Positions 8,269 to 17,065 of a stretch of DNA of 64,000 bases are shown one piece after another. The stretch covers positions 143,275 through 207,274 of the forward strand of contig JAHHHU010000006.1 of assembly GCA_019359175.1 (NCBI GenBank). The letters run 5' to 3'. The DNA is from Phormidium tanganyikae FI6-MK23 (GTDB lineage Bacteria > Cyanobacteriota > Cyanobacteriia > Leptolyngbyales > Leptolyngbyaceae). Positions within the stretch are counted from its first letter, which is position 1. Every line of letters begins with the position of its first letter. The position numbers and the translations under genes were made by a program. The notes below the pieces were generated by a model. That model was not told the origin of the DNA. It worked only from the letters and a program-made list of their open reading frames with translations, and ran no database searches.

Positions 8269-8916
8269 GTGAACCCTACCTCGATCTGTGCTGCTTTGTC
8301 ATACTATCGCCGGCAATCTCAAGCCTTTTCTGCTCAATATTTAAGCGAACTGCAAGGTCAAATCTTCGCCTGTCCTTACTTCGCGGTGAACAACCTCAAT
8401 CGAGACTTTGTGGGAACGAAAGGGTTTTCGATCGTCTTTCGTCGATCGCATATTGAATCAGTCACCCAACGCTTTCCTTATTTCAAGCTTTATCTCGATC
8501 GAGCATTACAACCTGAATGCAATGCTTTTTATCTCAATCCATTGTTATTACAATCTGGATCGCGCGTTGATCCGCATATTGATCGATCCTTGCGCTCTTA
8601 CTGCAAGACGATTGCTCCGCCAACGTTGGTCAGTGTGCTTTACGTGACTGTGCCCAGTGATTTAGTTGGCGGCGAATTAGTCTTACGATCGCACAAACAT
8701 CAAGTCGGCAAAATCACGCCCCAAGCCAATCATTTAGTATTCTTTCAAGGCGACCTCACTCATTCAGTCAATGCAGTAACAAGTCCGAGTGTGCGACTTA
8801 GTTTAGTTTGCGAACAATACAACTTAGAAGAAACTGAGCTTCGTGATATTCCAGAATTCACACTAGAATCGAGAGCAAAACAAAGCGAGAAAGCGCGATC
8901 GACCAAGCGAAAATGA
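8269..8916 (+). CDS. 2-oxoglutarate/Fe(II)-dependent oxygenase (prolyl-4-hydroxylase-like)
   Basis: This 215-residue protein has the double-stranded beta-helix metal site: H103 and D105 in DPHID, H165 in DLTHSV, and the 2-oxoglutarate-binding arginine R176 in SVRLSL. The order and spacing match P4Hc-type cyanobacterial hydroxylases. The substrate cannot be read from sequence. It is transcribed away from the HEAT-repeat gene. No strong ribosome binding site precedes the ATG, so the first few residues are uncertain. Confidence 0.82.
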   Translation: MNPTSICAALSYYRRQSQAFSAQYLSELQGQIFACPYFAVNNLNRDFVGTKGFSIVFRRSHIESVTQRFPYFKLYLDRALQPECNAFYLNPLLLQSGSRVDPHIDRSLRSYCKTIAPPTLVSVLYVTVPSDLVGGELVLRSHKHQVGKITPQANHLVFFQGDLTHSVNAVTSPSVRLSLVCEQYNLEETELRDIPEFTLESRAKQSEKARSTKRK

Positions 8917-8956
8917 CGGAATGCTTTAGCTCCCGCCATTGCTTTAAGCTTGATTT

Positions 8957-9271
8957 CTAACTCTGTAAATCAACTCGCTGACCCTTGTTATCTTCGTAAT
9001 ACATCGGCGGCTCAACCGCAAAGTTATTGAGCTGACCGGACTCCGTGATCACATATCCATCAGTCGTCTTCAAATCTGTGTCAGATTCTGCCTCGACTGC
9101 GGCTTCTAGATCATGAACATTTCTTTCGACATCAACACCAGATGGAATCCGTTCGTCAGGTGCATTTACATCGGTAGGCTGTGCAGTCTGAACCGCCCAA
9201 TGATCATTTCCTGCTGCGCCTCTTCCGGGTTCTGCCGAGGACGGAGATGACAAATCTGATTGGTTTGACAT
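8957..9271 (-). CDS. Small acidic protein of unknown function
   Basis: This 104-residue protein is strongly acidic and low-complexity in its N-terminal half (Ser, Asp, Glu rich). The C-terminus is more ordered and looks conserved (TTDGYVITESGQLNNFAVEPPMYYE). There is no signal peptide, membrane segment or cysteine. I do not recognise a named family. It ends 41 bases from the convergent oxygenase gene. Confidence 0.6.
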   Translation of the reverse strand: MSNQSDLSSPSSAEPGRGAAGNDHWAVQTAQPTDVNAPDERIPSGVDVERNVHDLEAAVEAESDTDLKTTDGYVITESGQLNNFAVEPPMYYEDNKGQRVDLQS

Positions 9272-9375
9272 AATGTTTCACTCTGAAATTCACTTCTGAT
9301 TTTGAAGATATCCCGATCGACTTCCGTAAGATTCCCTCGATCGAAATACCTTGCCAAACCTAAAGACAGAATGAT

Positions 9376-9972
9376 TCAATCCGCCCACATCTCTCGGTCA
9401 TATTGCGATCGACAAGGCGATCCCCAACACACTGATTGAGCAGGCATCGATTTCAACACCGTACTCCGCGCCCCGATCACCGCATTCGAGCCAATCTGAA
9501 CCCCAGGCGCAATAAAGCAATCTGTTGCAATCCAAACCCCATGACCTAGCTCGATCGCATTTGTTTCTAGCCCAAAAGCTCGATCGCCTAAATCATGACT
9601 TCCTGTGCAAAGGTAACTCTTTTGAGAAATGACACAGTGATTACCAATCGAAATGCGATCGAGACTGTAAAAGACAACATTATCGCCAATCCAACTGTGA
9701 TCGCCGATTTCAACTTTCCAGGGGTAAGTAAATCGAGCCGTTGGACGAATCAAAACCCCTTGACCGACCTTTGCTCCAAACCCTCGCAGAATGGAGCATC
9801 GAATCGAATTGAACGGCTGAGGCGTGATTGGAAATACGATCGCTTGCACCAGCCACCACAACAAAACATACCAACCCGGACGACCTCGATCGAACCAAGA
9901 CTGATCATACTTCCGCAAATCGACGAGCGAAGGCGCGTAAATGTCGATCGGAGACTGTCGAATTTGCGTCAT
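9376..9972 (-). CDS. WcaF-like exopolysaccharide acetyltransferase (left-handed beta-helix)
   Basis: This 198-residue protein is a hexapeptide-repeat acyltransferase of the colanic acid WcaF type, which transfers acetyl groups to polysaccharide sugars. It has a short hydrophobic N-terminal helix (WYVLLWWLVQAIVF) and then hexapeptide turns (IGDHSWIGDNVVF, IGNHCVISQKS, IAPGVQIGSNAVIGARS). The catalytic histidine is probably in GSHDLGD. Cyanobacterial members near hormogonium polysaccharide genes are called HpsU; I cannot confirm that subfamily. The ATG overlaps the upstream glycosyltransferase stop (ATGA), so the two are translationally coupled. Confidence 0.85.
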   Translation of the reverse strand: MTQIRQSPIDIYAPSLVDLRKYDQSWFDRGRPGWYVLLWWLVQAIVFPITPQPFNSIRCSILRGFGAKVGQGVLIRPTARFTYPWKVEIGDHSWIGDNVVFYSLDRISIGNHCVISQKSYLCTGSHDLGDRAFGLETNAIELGHGVWIATDCFIAPGVQIGSNAVIGARSTVLKSMPAQSVCWGSPCRSQYDREMWAD

Positions 9973-10892
9973 GATTCCGGTTGTACGATCGGTTGAGCAA
10001 CAGGTTTCGGAGTGTTCAACGTGCCACCAAACTGCCGCAATTCAAACAGTTTCACCCCAATTTGAAATTCATATTGACTCAGCAAACGCGCATAAATATA
10101 GCCCGCTCTGCCATCGAGAAATCCCAACCGAATCACATACGCCAAGAGAAATCGCAACGTCGGCTTAAACGGCAATCTCACCCAAATTCGTTTCAAGAAG
10201 CGCTTACGCTGCACAGAATTCCCGAACAAATTTGCTTCGATCGTGCCATTCTCTCCCTGACCCGTCAGCAAATTCAAATAAACCTGCGCTTCCCAATTCG
10301 AGTAGCGATTGTGGCGTTCTAGCCAGTGATACAAATCCTTGAAGTCAATGTGCAGCATATCGTTCTTCAGATAGCCGACTTTTCCTGATAAAACAACGTG
10401 CTCGTGAACTTCGTTATCGCCTGTGTTCCGAATCGCTTCAGTGCTGAGATTCTCGTAGCGTCCTTTCTGATGCTGAAACAGCCTTAGATTCCAGTCTGGA
10501 TACTTCCCACCGAACCGAATCCATTGACCCAAAAAGAACACTCTACGATTGAGATAATAGCCCTCAAACTCTGGATTCTGAATCGCTGCTTCAATCTCAT
10601 CCCACAGTTCCGGCGTAATTCGCTCATCACAATCAACAATCAGTACCCACTCATTCCGAAACGGCAGATTTTCCAGCGACCAGTTCTTTTTCTTGGGCCA
10701 TCGTCCGTTGAAGTGAAACTGCACAACCGATGCACCGTAGCTTTCTGCAATCGCAACTGATCGATCGCTACTTTGCGAATCCACGACGAACACTTCATCG
10801 GCTCTCGCAACACTTTCGAGACAGGCGGGCAGATTCGCTTCTTCGTTGCGCGCAGGAATCAGAACCGAAACGGGGAGTTTAGAGAAAGTCAT
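9969..10892 (-). CDS. Glycosyltransferase family 2 (WaaE/KdtX-like)
   Basis: This 307-residue GT-A fold enzyme has the nucleotide-sugar motifs VSVLIPARNEEANL near the start, VVDSQSSDRS, and the DxD-type IVDCDERIT. The downstream region (EVHEHVVLSGKVGYLKNDMLHIDFKDLYHWLERH) is characteristic of WaaE-like transferases that add sugars to envelope polysaccharides. I chose the ATG at 10892, which places VSVLIP at the usual distance; the open frame continues upstream without a sensible start. It overlaps the acetyltransferase by 4 bases. Confidence 0.85.
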   Translation of the reverse strand: MTFSKLPVSVLIPARNEEANLPACLESVARADEVFVVDSQSSDRSVAIAESYGASVVQFHFNGRWPKKKNWSLENLPFRNEWVLIVDCDERITPELWDEIEAAIQNPEFEGYYLNRRVFFLGQWIRFGGKYPDWNLRLFQHQKGRYENLSTEAIRNTGDNEVHEHVVLSGKVGYLKNDMLHIDFKDLYHWLERHNRYSNWEAQVYLNLLTGQGENGTIEANLFGNSVQRKRFLKRIWVRLPFKPTLRFLLAYVIRLGFLDGRAGYIYARLLSQYEFQIGVKLFELRQFGGTLNTPKPVAQPIVQPES

Positions 10893-10975
10893 AATCTGAG
10901 TACAGTGAGGGCATGACACAGCTAAAAGCAGCCATGACAGCCCCAGTGTTCCCATTCAAGCTGGAGAGAACACCG

Positions 10976-11004
10976 AAAAAAATCGGAGCCGTAGAGACTC
11001 CGAT
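10976..11004 (-). terminator. Rho-independent terminator after the GT4 gene
   Basis: Read on the minus strand, ATCGGAG and CTCCGAT form a 7-bp stem around a short loop, followed directly by a run of seven T. It lies 44 bases past the stop of the GT4 gene and before the GT2 gene, so these probably form separate transcripts. Confidence 0.75.
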
Positions 11005-11047
11005 CGACAAATTCGCAAGATCAAACGCGAAAACTTAGCTACTTGAC

Positions 11048-12325
11048 TTAACTACTTGACTTATCCACGCTGAATCGATAGGCAGGCTTTACATTCGGAA
11101 GGTTTGCAACTTTCTCAAACAGCGCTTCATAGTGTGTTAGCGCCTGCTCGAATGAATAGCGTTCGATCGCGTATTGTCTGCCTTGTCTTCCCAGCCGAGC
11201 GGCAAACTCTGGATTGTGGTACAGTTCCAAAATTTGATTCGCCAGCGCCTCTGGATTCTCTGGCTCTACTACAACGCCACCGTGACTTTTCTCGATCGCT
11301 TTTGCCGCACTCCCCGTACTCGGAACCGATGCGATTACTGCCCGTCCGCTAGCCAGTAAGACCTGAGTTTTCGACGGCATATTAAACGAAACCACATTTC
11401 GCTTCTGCACAATTAACCCAACATCCGCTGCCGCTAACATTTCAGGCAATTTTTCTCTCGGCTGAAACGGCAGTAATTTCACGTTGTCCGCGCCGTGTAT
11501 TTCACAATGCTGTTTGAGTTTCGCGATCGCTTTTGGCTCTCCTACGATCGCAAACGCAATCTCTGGAACGTCGCCCAATCTAGCCGCCGCTTCGATCACG
11601 GTTTCTAAGCCTTGGGTCAGCGCAATATTTCCAGAATAAAGAACGACAAATTTTCCATCGAGTCCATGCTCGATCCGAAACGCATTGTCTTCTTTGGACA
11701 TTGGACGAATGAAACTCGTATCGACCCAATTTGGAATACAGGTGAGTTTACTCGATGGCACTCCTTTATTTTCTAAATTTTCAACAAATCCATCCGCGAT
11801 CACACTAATCGTATGAGCAGTGCGGTAAGCAAATTTTTCTAACGCTTCAAACACCCGAATCATCGTTTTATTTTTTAGCAGTCCGACGTGAACCGCTGCT
11901 TCTGGCAAAATATCCTGCACATTTAGCACGATCGGGCAATTGTGGAGCCAGCTTAGAAGCGCCGCCGGAACGCACACTGGAAGCGGCGGCACTGTCAGCA
12001 AAATGATATCCGGTCGCCAACCTCGAAGCGCTTGAAAGAAACTGGTAAACATAAAACTACTGTCGAGCAAAACGCGATCGATCAAACTCGGTTTGGGTTT
12101 GACCCACATATAACTGCGCTGAATGGTCACGCCGTTGCGTTCTTCAGTTGTGTAAAGCTTGCCTCGATAGCCTTCGTAGATCTGACGTTGCGGGTAGTTT
12201 GGCATTCCGGTGATGACCCTGACTTGATGCCCTCGTCTGACCAACCCTTCAGCGAGTTCGGTCATCAAAGGCGCGATGCCAATCGGTTCTGGATGATAGT
12301 TATAGGAATAGATCAAAACACGCAT
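11048..12325 (-). CDS. WcaI-like glycosyltransferase family 4
   Basis: This 425-residue GT-B enzyme resembles colanic acid WcaI/WbuB transferases. The N-terminal domain opens with YSYNYHPEPIGIAPLMTELAEGL and contains VLNVQDILPEAA. The C-terminal GT4 domain has VLYSGNIALTQGLETVIEAA and a glycine-rich donor-site region (MPSKTQVLLASGRAVIAS). It likely adds a sugar to a lipid-linked repeat unit of an exopolysaccharide at the cytoplasmic membrane face. It sits with two further polysaccharide genes but ends in its own terminator. Confidence 0.87.
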   Translation of the reverse strand: MRVLIYSYNYHPEPIGIAPLMTELAEGLVRRGHQVRVITGMPNYPQRQIYEGYRGKLYTTEERNGVTIQRSYMWVKPKPSLIDRVLLDSSFMFTSFFQALRGWRPDIILLTVPPLPVCVPAALLSWLHNCPIVLNVQDILPEAAVHVGLLKNKTMIRVFEALEKFAYRTAHTISVIADGFVENLENKGVPSSKLTCIPNWVDTSFIRPMSKEDNAFRIEHGLDGKFVVLYSGNIALTQGLETVIEAAARLGDVPEIAFAIVGEPKAIAKLKQHCEIHGADNVKLLPFQPREKLPEMLAAADVGLIVQKRNVVSFNMPSKTQVLLASGRAVIASVPSTGSAAKAIEKSHGGVVVEPENPEALANQILELYHNPEFAARLGRQGRQYAIERYSFEQALTHYEALFEKVANLPNVKPAYRFSVDKSSS

Positions 12326-12738
12326 AGCTTTGTGAACCCAAACGGCAATGGTCGCGGTGTAAAAACTCAGCCGCCAAGCGTCCAGAAGTCACTAGATGAC
12401 TTGAACCTGCTCGATATGGAGATGTGCTAGGGGAGTCACATATTGCAGATTGAGATCTGCGATCGTGTTCAGGAAAAAGAGTCCTGTGAGTTCTGGGCTG
12501 AACGTTCGTAGCAAATTTAGGGACGCTGCTTCTAGGTTGCCCAGAAAACCATCGTCTTCACATTGCTGTACTAGAGGGCACTAGATTCAGCTTTTCCATC
12601 ATGTGTAAATTCGGGCAAATGTAATCGGAACGACCTTTTACGGGGGCGGTCTATATTAGATTTCAACCTCAAAAGTACGAGTCCGGAAAGTGTTTATTGT
12701 TACAAGCTTAAAGTGTTTAGAGAAAAAATATATTTGAG
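12326..12738. other. Intergenic region, 413 bases
   Basis: This gap lies upstream of the GT4 gene and downstream of the dehydrogenase gene, both on the minus strand. It should hold the GT4 promoter. I see no convincing ORF, tRNA, strong hairpin or repeat in it. The right end (about 12690-12740) is AT-rich. Confidence 0.5.
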
Positions 12739-13605
12739 TTAGTGATCGTGAATCTCTTGCGGACAAACGATCGAGAACAAAGCCGCATAATCGAGATCGG
12801 CTAAATTCTCAGCGATCGCACGATTCAATATTTCTCTCACGCCTTCTACTGAAGCCACACCAAGATTTGACGATCGCGCACTTTCAATAAACAAACCAAT
12901 ATCTTTCTGTAAATGCTTTGTGGGAAAGTTCGGGTTTTCAAAATCTCGATCGAGCATTCGCTGCAATTTCTTATCAAAAGTCGGCGCATACAAAGCGCTC
13001 TGCCGCAAAATTTGCATGAATGCTTCCACATCCACGTTTTGGCGCAGTACCAATCCGAGACTGGCAGCAAACGCGCTCGTAAGTGATCCAATCAGTTGAT
13101 TTAATGCAAGCTTTACAGTCGCAGCGGAACCCACTGATCCGAGCAAAACCGGATTTTCGCCAAAGGTTTGAAGCAGCGATCGCCATTTTTCAAACTGCTT
13201 CAACTCCGCGCCCACCATCACGATTAATTTACCCGATCGCGCTTCTGGAATACTGCCAAGAACCGGAGCTTCTAAATAACTTCCGCCCGCAGCAACGACT
13301 CGATCGCAAATCGCTTGACTCTCATCAGGTGCGATCGTACTCATTTGAATCACAGTGCGATCGCGTAAAACAGTTGGATCTGCAAAAAGGGTTTCTCCGA
13401 TCGCTTGAGCATTCGTGAGCACGAGAATCACGCACTCAGAAGCCGCGATCGCTTCCGAAGCAGAAGTAGCGATCGCGGCTCCAGTCAATGATTCTAATTT
13501 TGCGGCAGTGCGATTGTAAGCGGTGACAGAATGACCTGCGGCAATCAGACGCTGTGCCATCGGTAAGCCCATCAATCCTGTGCCGATAAACCCAATTTTC
13601 GCCAT
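12739..13605 (-). CDS. NAD(P)-dependent beta-hydroxyacid dehydrogenase (3-hydroxyisobutyrate / succinic semialdehyde reductase family)
   Basis: This 288-residue protein has the N-terminal Rossmann signature GFIGTGLMGLPMAQRL and the substrate-loop motif EAPVLGSIPEA. The catalytic lysine is in VKLALNQLIGS. The EAPVLGS form and short length are closer to the GLYR1 / succinic and glyoxylate semialdehyde reductase group than to true 3-hydroxyisobutyrate dehydrogenase; the exact substrate is not decided. A second family member lies at 28488. It is monocistronic. Confidence 0.85.
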   Translation of the reverse strand: MAKIGFIGTGLMGLPMAQRLIAAGHSVTAYNRTAAKLESLTGAAIATSASEAIAASECVILVLTNAQAIGETLFADPTVLRDRTVIQMSTIAPDESQAICDRVVAAGGSYLEAPVLGSIPEARSGKLIVMVGAELKQFEKWRSLLQTFGENPVLLGSVGSAATVKLALNQLIGSLTSAFAASLGLVLRQNVDVEAFMQILRQSALYAPTFDKKLQRMLDRDFENPNFPTKHLQKDIGLFIESARSSNLGVASVEGVREILNRAIAENLADLDYAALFSIVCPQEIHDH

Positions 13606-13651
13606 TGCCCAACTCCAGACTGTTCTATCTCACAGTCTAAAGGCAAACAAA

Positions 13652-14569
13652 CTATTGAATCGCTTTCATAATAAACTCAGCAATTTCGATCAGTTCCGAT
13701 TTATTAAACGCTTCCAAAAGCGATCGAGCAGCGGCTCTTGGCTCCAACGGAATCGAAATTTGTTGTTTTGCGGCAGGAGTCGCGGGAGCGGAAGATTTTG
13801 CAGGCGGATTGACTAGAGTTTGCAGATTCGCGCTGACTGCAATTCGGTTGGCGCTTCCGGTGAGAAGAAGATCACTTGCTTGCTTCAGATTCTTAATCAC
13901 AACTGGGGCAAGCGTTGCGTAACCGTTTCTGGGATTTGTGATCGCGCGTTGAGCCGTTTGCAGCAGTGTGACCCAATTCGGTGTAGTGCTACTGATTTGA
14001 ATCAAACGATTGCAGAGTGCGACGAGTTGCTGCCGCCCTTTTTGAGAATCGCCCTGTTTGAACAATTGCAGCATCGCTCTGAGAACCGCTGTAATTTGAG
14101 TCGCAGCAGCTTGAGATGAAGCGGAAGCTTTTGAAGCGGCACTTTTGCCTGAAATCAAGGTGCTGAGATACCCTTGCAGTTCCCGAAAAGTAGGCTCTGA
14201 GGCGGAAACTGCTTGTTGAGCATCTTCCTCGCGCAGACCAAAGGGGCTTTGAAGCGCTTCGATCAGTTCTTTGAGCGTGTCAAAGCCTTTGAGAAACAGA
14301 TCTTCTAAACGCTGATCGATCTTAACGGGATGCTCTTTGAGGATTTTGAAGCAGTCTTCAAAATGGTGTGCGGTTCTCTGAATGCCATCAAAGCCAAGCA
14401 TTGCCGCCCCGCCTTTGACCGAGTGAGCCGCGCGAAAAAGTTCATTGACTCGCTCTGAATCTGCCATCGTTGCCGCGAGATCGACCAAGCCTTGCTCGAT
14501 CGTATCTAGATGTTCTTTCGCTTCTTCGATGAAGTAGCCGAGAATTTGCTGTTGCTTAACAGATTGCAC
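13652..14569 (-). CDS. Hpt domain phosphotransfer protein
   Basis: This 305-residue protein begins with a histidine phosphotransfer domain (about 5-135). The phosphoacceptor is H49 in AAHSVKGGAAMLG, as in CheA P1 domains. No kinase, CheW or receiver domain follows. The rest is a helical region with an Ala/Pro-rich linker and a short C-terminal segment (RAAARSLLEAFNKSELIEIAEFI). It may be a stand-alone phosphorelay node, for example in phototaxis or pilus control, but no partner kinase is adjacent. GTG is the start, with AGGAG 7 bases upstream. Confidence 0.8.
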   Translation of the reverse strand: MQSVKQQQILGYFIEEAKEHLDTIEQGLVDLAATMADSERVNELFRAAHSVKGGAAMLGFDGIQRTAHHFEDCFKILKEHPVKIDQRLEDLFLKGFDTLKELIEALQSPFGLREEDAQQAVSASEPTFRELQGYLSTLISGKSAASKASASSQAAATQITAVLRAMLQLFKQGDSQKGRQQLVALCNRLIQISSTTPNWVTLLQTAQRAITNPRNGYATLAPVVIKNLKQASDLLLTGSANRIAVSANLQTLVNPPAKSSAPATPAAKQQISIPLEPRAAARSLLEAFNKSELIEIAEFIMKAIQ

Positions 14570-14882
14570 CGCCCTGCTCCTGAAGTGACAGATTCACAAA
14601 ATCCTGGGACAAGTTGCCCTTATGATCTGAGTGTTCCCCACAGCGGTGAGAATTCACGGTGAAAATAGGCTAAATTGCTGTAAGCACAAATCTTTGCCGC
14701 AGTTTGATCAAAAGCCGTCTTAATGTTAATTCCTTGTTTGAAACATAGAAATTTTCCAACCAAGGCGGTTCTGATCCTGAACGATCAACGATTGATGTGA
14801 ATGATTAGACAGAACTGAGATGTCGGCGGTAAAGTAAGGCAGTTCGTAAGGATGCCCGTTTGGAGTTGAGCGTTAAGCCAGT
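14570..14882. other. Divergent intergenic region, 313 bases
   Basis: This gap separates the divergently transcribed Hpt and pilin-like genes and must carry promoters for both. Nothing else is evident: no ORF, repeat or strong hairpin. Confidence 0.5.
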
Positions 14883-15827
14883 GTGTCTATGGAACAGTCG
14901 AACCTGTTAGAACTCGCGAAGCAAGGTGAACCCAATGCGATCGCAGCATTGATGAATGCGGTGTTGTCTCCAAAAGGCATCACGGCACGCGCGAGAATGG
15001 ATGAGGACTGTTTGTGTATCTTTTTGGAGTCTCAGAAGCCGCTGAATCAAGAGACGCTTGTGGCATTTATTCAAAAGGGACTGTTGGAGTTGGGGAATGA
15101 CTCGATCCGATCGGTTCGGGCACAAGGGAAGCGAATTGGGGAAGAGGGCTTTGCTTGGACACGAGAGTTTTCACTGCGATCATCTGAGTCGTCCCGCGTG
15201 GCAACTTTAACGCCGCCGATAGAAGCTGAATTGCCTGTCGATCGAGATCTCGAAGATCAAGAAGAGATTGAGGACGAGGTTGAGGAAGAAGAATCGCTAT
15301 CGTTTCGAGGATGGCTGAAAACGCGATGGCGGGTGTATGCGATTCCGGTCGTGCTGGTGGTGATTGGTGGTTTTGTGGCGGGTGGGACGACCGCATTTTG
15401 GTCAACCGCGAAAAGTCAGTCTCAAAGCTCGGTCAATACCGGAATCAAGCCGCCTCAAGATAGCGCTGAAGCGAAACAAAAAGAAGCAGAAATTTATCTC
15501 AAAGCGATGACCAAAGCGCAAGAGAAGTTTTATCAACAGAACAATCGATTCGCCAGCAGTCTAGAAGAATTAGAGCGATCGGCAAATATTATTTCTCAAA
15601 GCTACAGTTACGCTTATCGGCTGCGAGCCGGAACGGATTCGGTGATGAGTGCTGCACCGCGCGAGACTGATTTGAGGAGCTACATTGGCATCGTTGCTGT
15701 GACATCATCAGGAACAGATAGTTTGATCTGCCAATCCCTGAAGCCATCGGTGCAAGCTCCCGAAAAGCCCAAGATCGTTAAAGCAAGTAAGAAACTCGCT
15801 TGTCCTGCTCGATCGCTAAAACTCTAA
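14883..15827 (+). CDS. Type IV pilin-like G/H family membrane protein
   Basis: The first 90 of 314 residues form a soluble domain of a kind seen in cyanobacterial proteins. An acidic linker follows (about 115-140, EDQEEIEDEVEEEES), then one membrane helix near 157-178. The outer domain (about 200-314) resembles the pilin-like G/H fold of cyanobacteria: EIYLKAMTKAQEKFYQQNNRFASSLEEL, then YSYAYRLR. Unlike true pilins there is no prepilin cleavage site at the N-terminus. It starts at GTG 14883 or ATG 14889. It may relate to secretion or pili, but the role is unknown. Confidence 0.7.
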   Translation: MSMEQSNLLELAKQGEPNAIAALMNAVLSPKGITARARMDEDCLCIFLESQKPLNQETLVAFIQKGLLELGNDSIRSVRAQGKRIGEEGFAWTREFSLRSSESSRVATLTPPIEAELPVDRDLEDQEEIEDEVEEEESLSFRGWLKTRWRVYAIPVVLVVIGGFVAGGTTAFWSTAKSQSQSSVNTGIKPPQDSAEAKQKEAEIYLKAMTKAQEKFYQQNNRFASSLEELERSANIISQSYSYAYRLRAGTDSVMSAAPRETDLRSYIGIVAVTSSGTDSLICQSLKPSVQAPEKPKIVKASKKLACPARSLKL

Positions 15828-16090
15828 GAGCGCGATTCTTCAGGCAACTGAAGCGTAAAACAGCTCCCTTCGCGGGGCGTTGAATTGACCGTAAAGTGCA
15901 TTGCCCAGATCGCCAGCCCCAACACAATTCCGCTTCCGATCAGCCAATATTGGCGCGGGTGTTCCTGGCCGATCGAGATTTGTTCAGCGATATCAAGCGC
16001 GGTGTAGGAACCGATACAAGAAACCAGAACTGACAAAACAATTAGGCGAAAGTCCGAGTTGGCAACCAAATCTTCGGTGTGAGGAGGCAT
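15824..16090 (-). pseudogene. Internal-deletion remnant of an MHYT-domain histidine kinase
   Basis: The first 66 codons match the start of an MHYT sensor domain: a hydrophilic N-terminus, membrane helix 1 (FRLIVLSVLVSCIGSYTALDIAEQ) and helix 2 ending IWAMHF. The frame then passes straight into STPREGSCFTLQLPEE, which looks like the very last strand of a histidine kinase ATPase domain. The remaining MHYT helices, the dimerisation domain and nearly the whole kinase are missing, as if removed by an in-frame deletion. The 88-codon frame is open and might still be translated as a two-helix membrane peptide. Confidence 0.65.
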
Positions 16091-16160
16091 TGCATAGGGA
16101 GGAGTTGTCGCAGTCAGAATCGCAATTGTAGACGCAGCACGAAGTTAATCGAAATACAAA

Positions 16161-16212
16161 TCAAGCTCGATCGACATCGTTCCTAAGACGGGAAATGCAC
16201 GATCGAGCTTGA
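16161..16212 (-). terminator. Hairpin, probable terminator of the downstream-reading minus-strand gene
   Basis: TCAAGCTCGATCG and its exact 13-base reverse complement flank a 26-base loop, 51 bases past the stop of the gene at 16263-16865. On the minus strand the stem is followed by TTTGTATTTC. Confidence 0.5.
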
Positions 16213-16262
16213 ATGATGATTTAATTCTCAGCCTGCTTGCTAAACAACCACTTTAGAGAAGA

Positions 16263-16865
16263 TTACTGGTTTGAAGGAGTTGGGCTTGTTGTTGCTTCAG
16301 GGGACGGAGAAGGCTCGGCTGATTTTGGTTGCTCGGTAGCAGGTTTGGTCTGTGAATTGCTCGGTGTCGCAGGGGAAACTTGGGGAGCAGGAGCCACTGG
16401 CGAAGGTTTAGGAGCCTCGATTTTGATCGTCGGAGCAGGAATGACAGTAGGTGAACTCTGCTGCGGTTGCGGAACTGGAACAATACGATCGCGCTCGATT
16501 ACTCGTTCTCTCACTTCGGGCGACGGAGACGGAGAAGGCGACGCGCTTGGAACAACGATCGTGCGCTGAATGGTAGGAGTTCGATCGCGTTGTGTCACAA
16601 AATACGCAAGTGCAGCGCCGCCTAACACTAACCCAGTTAACAAAATTCCGATCAAGAAACCATTCGCTGTATTGTTCTCATCTCTGACTTGCTGCGTGGT
16701 TTCATAACGTTGCCGTTCGACTGCTCGACCTTGGGTATAACCGCTACCAGAAACTTCTGGACTCGGCTCGACGAAGCTGTTTTCGCTGGAAAGATTGGCG
16801 GGATCTGGAGTTGAGCCAGCGTAATTTGTGCGATCGTGTTGATCACCGGGGTTTGTATTTGCCAT
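16263..16865 (-). CDS. Single-pass membrane protein with Pro/Ser-rich tail, unknown function
   Basis: This 200-residue protein has a hydrophilic N-terminus, one membrane helix (about 68-90, FLIGILLTGLVLGGAALAYF) and a long low-complexity exterior rich in Pro, Ser, Thr and Ala (SPSPSPSPE, APAPQVSPATPS). This suits a cell-wall-spanning or anchoring protein. The start is the ATG at 16865, preceded by AAGGA. No catalytic domain is visible. Confidence 0.7.
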   Translation of the reverse strand: MANTNPGDQHDRTNYAGSTPDPANLSSENSFVEPSPEVSGSGYTQGRAVERQRYETTQQVRDENNTANGFLIGILLTGLVLGGAALAYFVTQRDRTPTIQRTIVVPSASPSPSPSPEVRERVIERDRIVPVPQPQQSSPTVIPAPTIKIEAPKPSPVAPAPQVSPATPSNSQTKPATEQPKSAEPSPSPEATTSPTPSNQ

Positions 16866-17065
16866 TTTGAATAATCCTTGTTGATTTGTCGAGCGCTGCA
16901 ATTCTTTCAGCGAGAAGTACTGTGATGAAAAATTCGGTCTTGCCTAGGTAGATGCTCTAATGCAACTAAACTAACCGAAGCAAGCTACCTCGTCACTCTG
17001 TCCAGGGGGGAACATTTGGACGAGAAATAATTTCTTCCTCTGTCATCAGATAGAGAATCGCGGAA

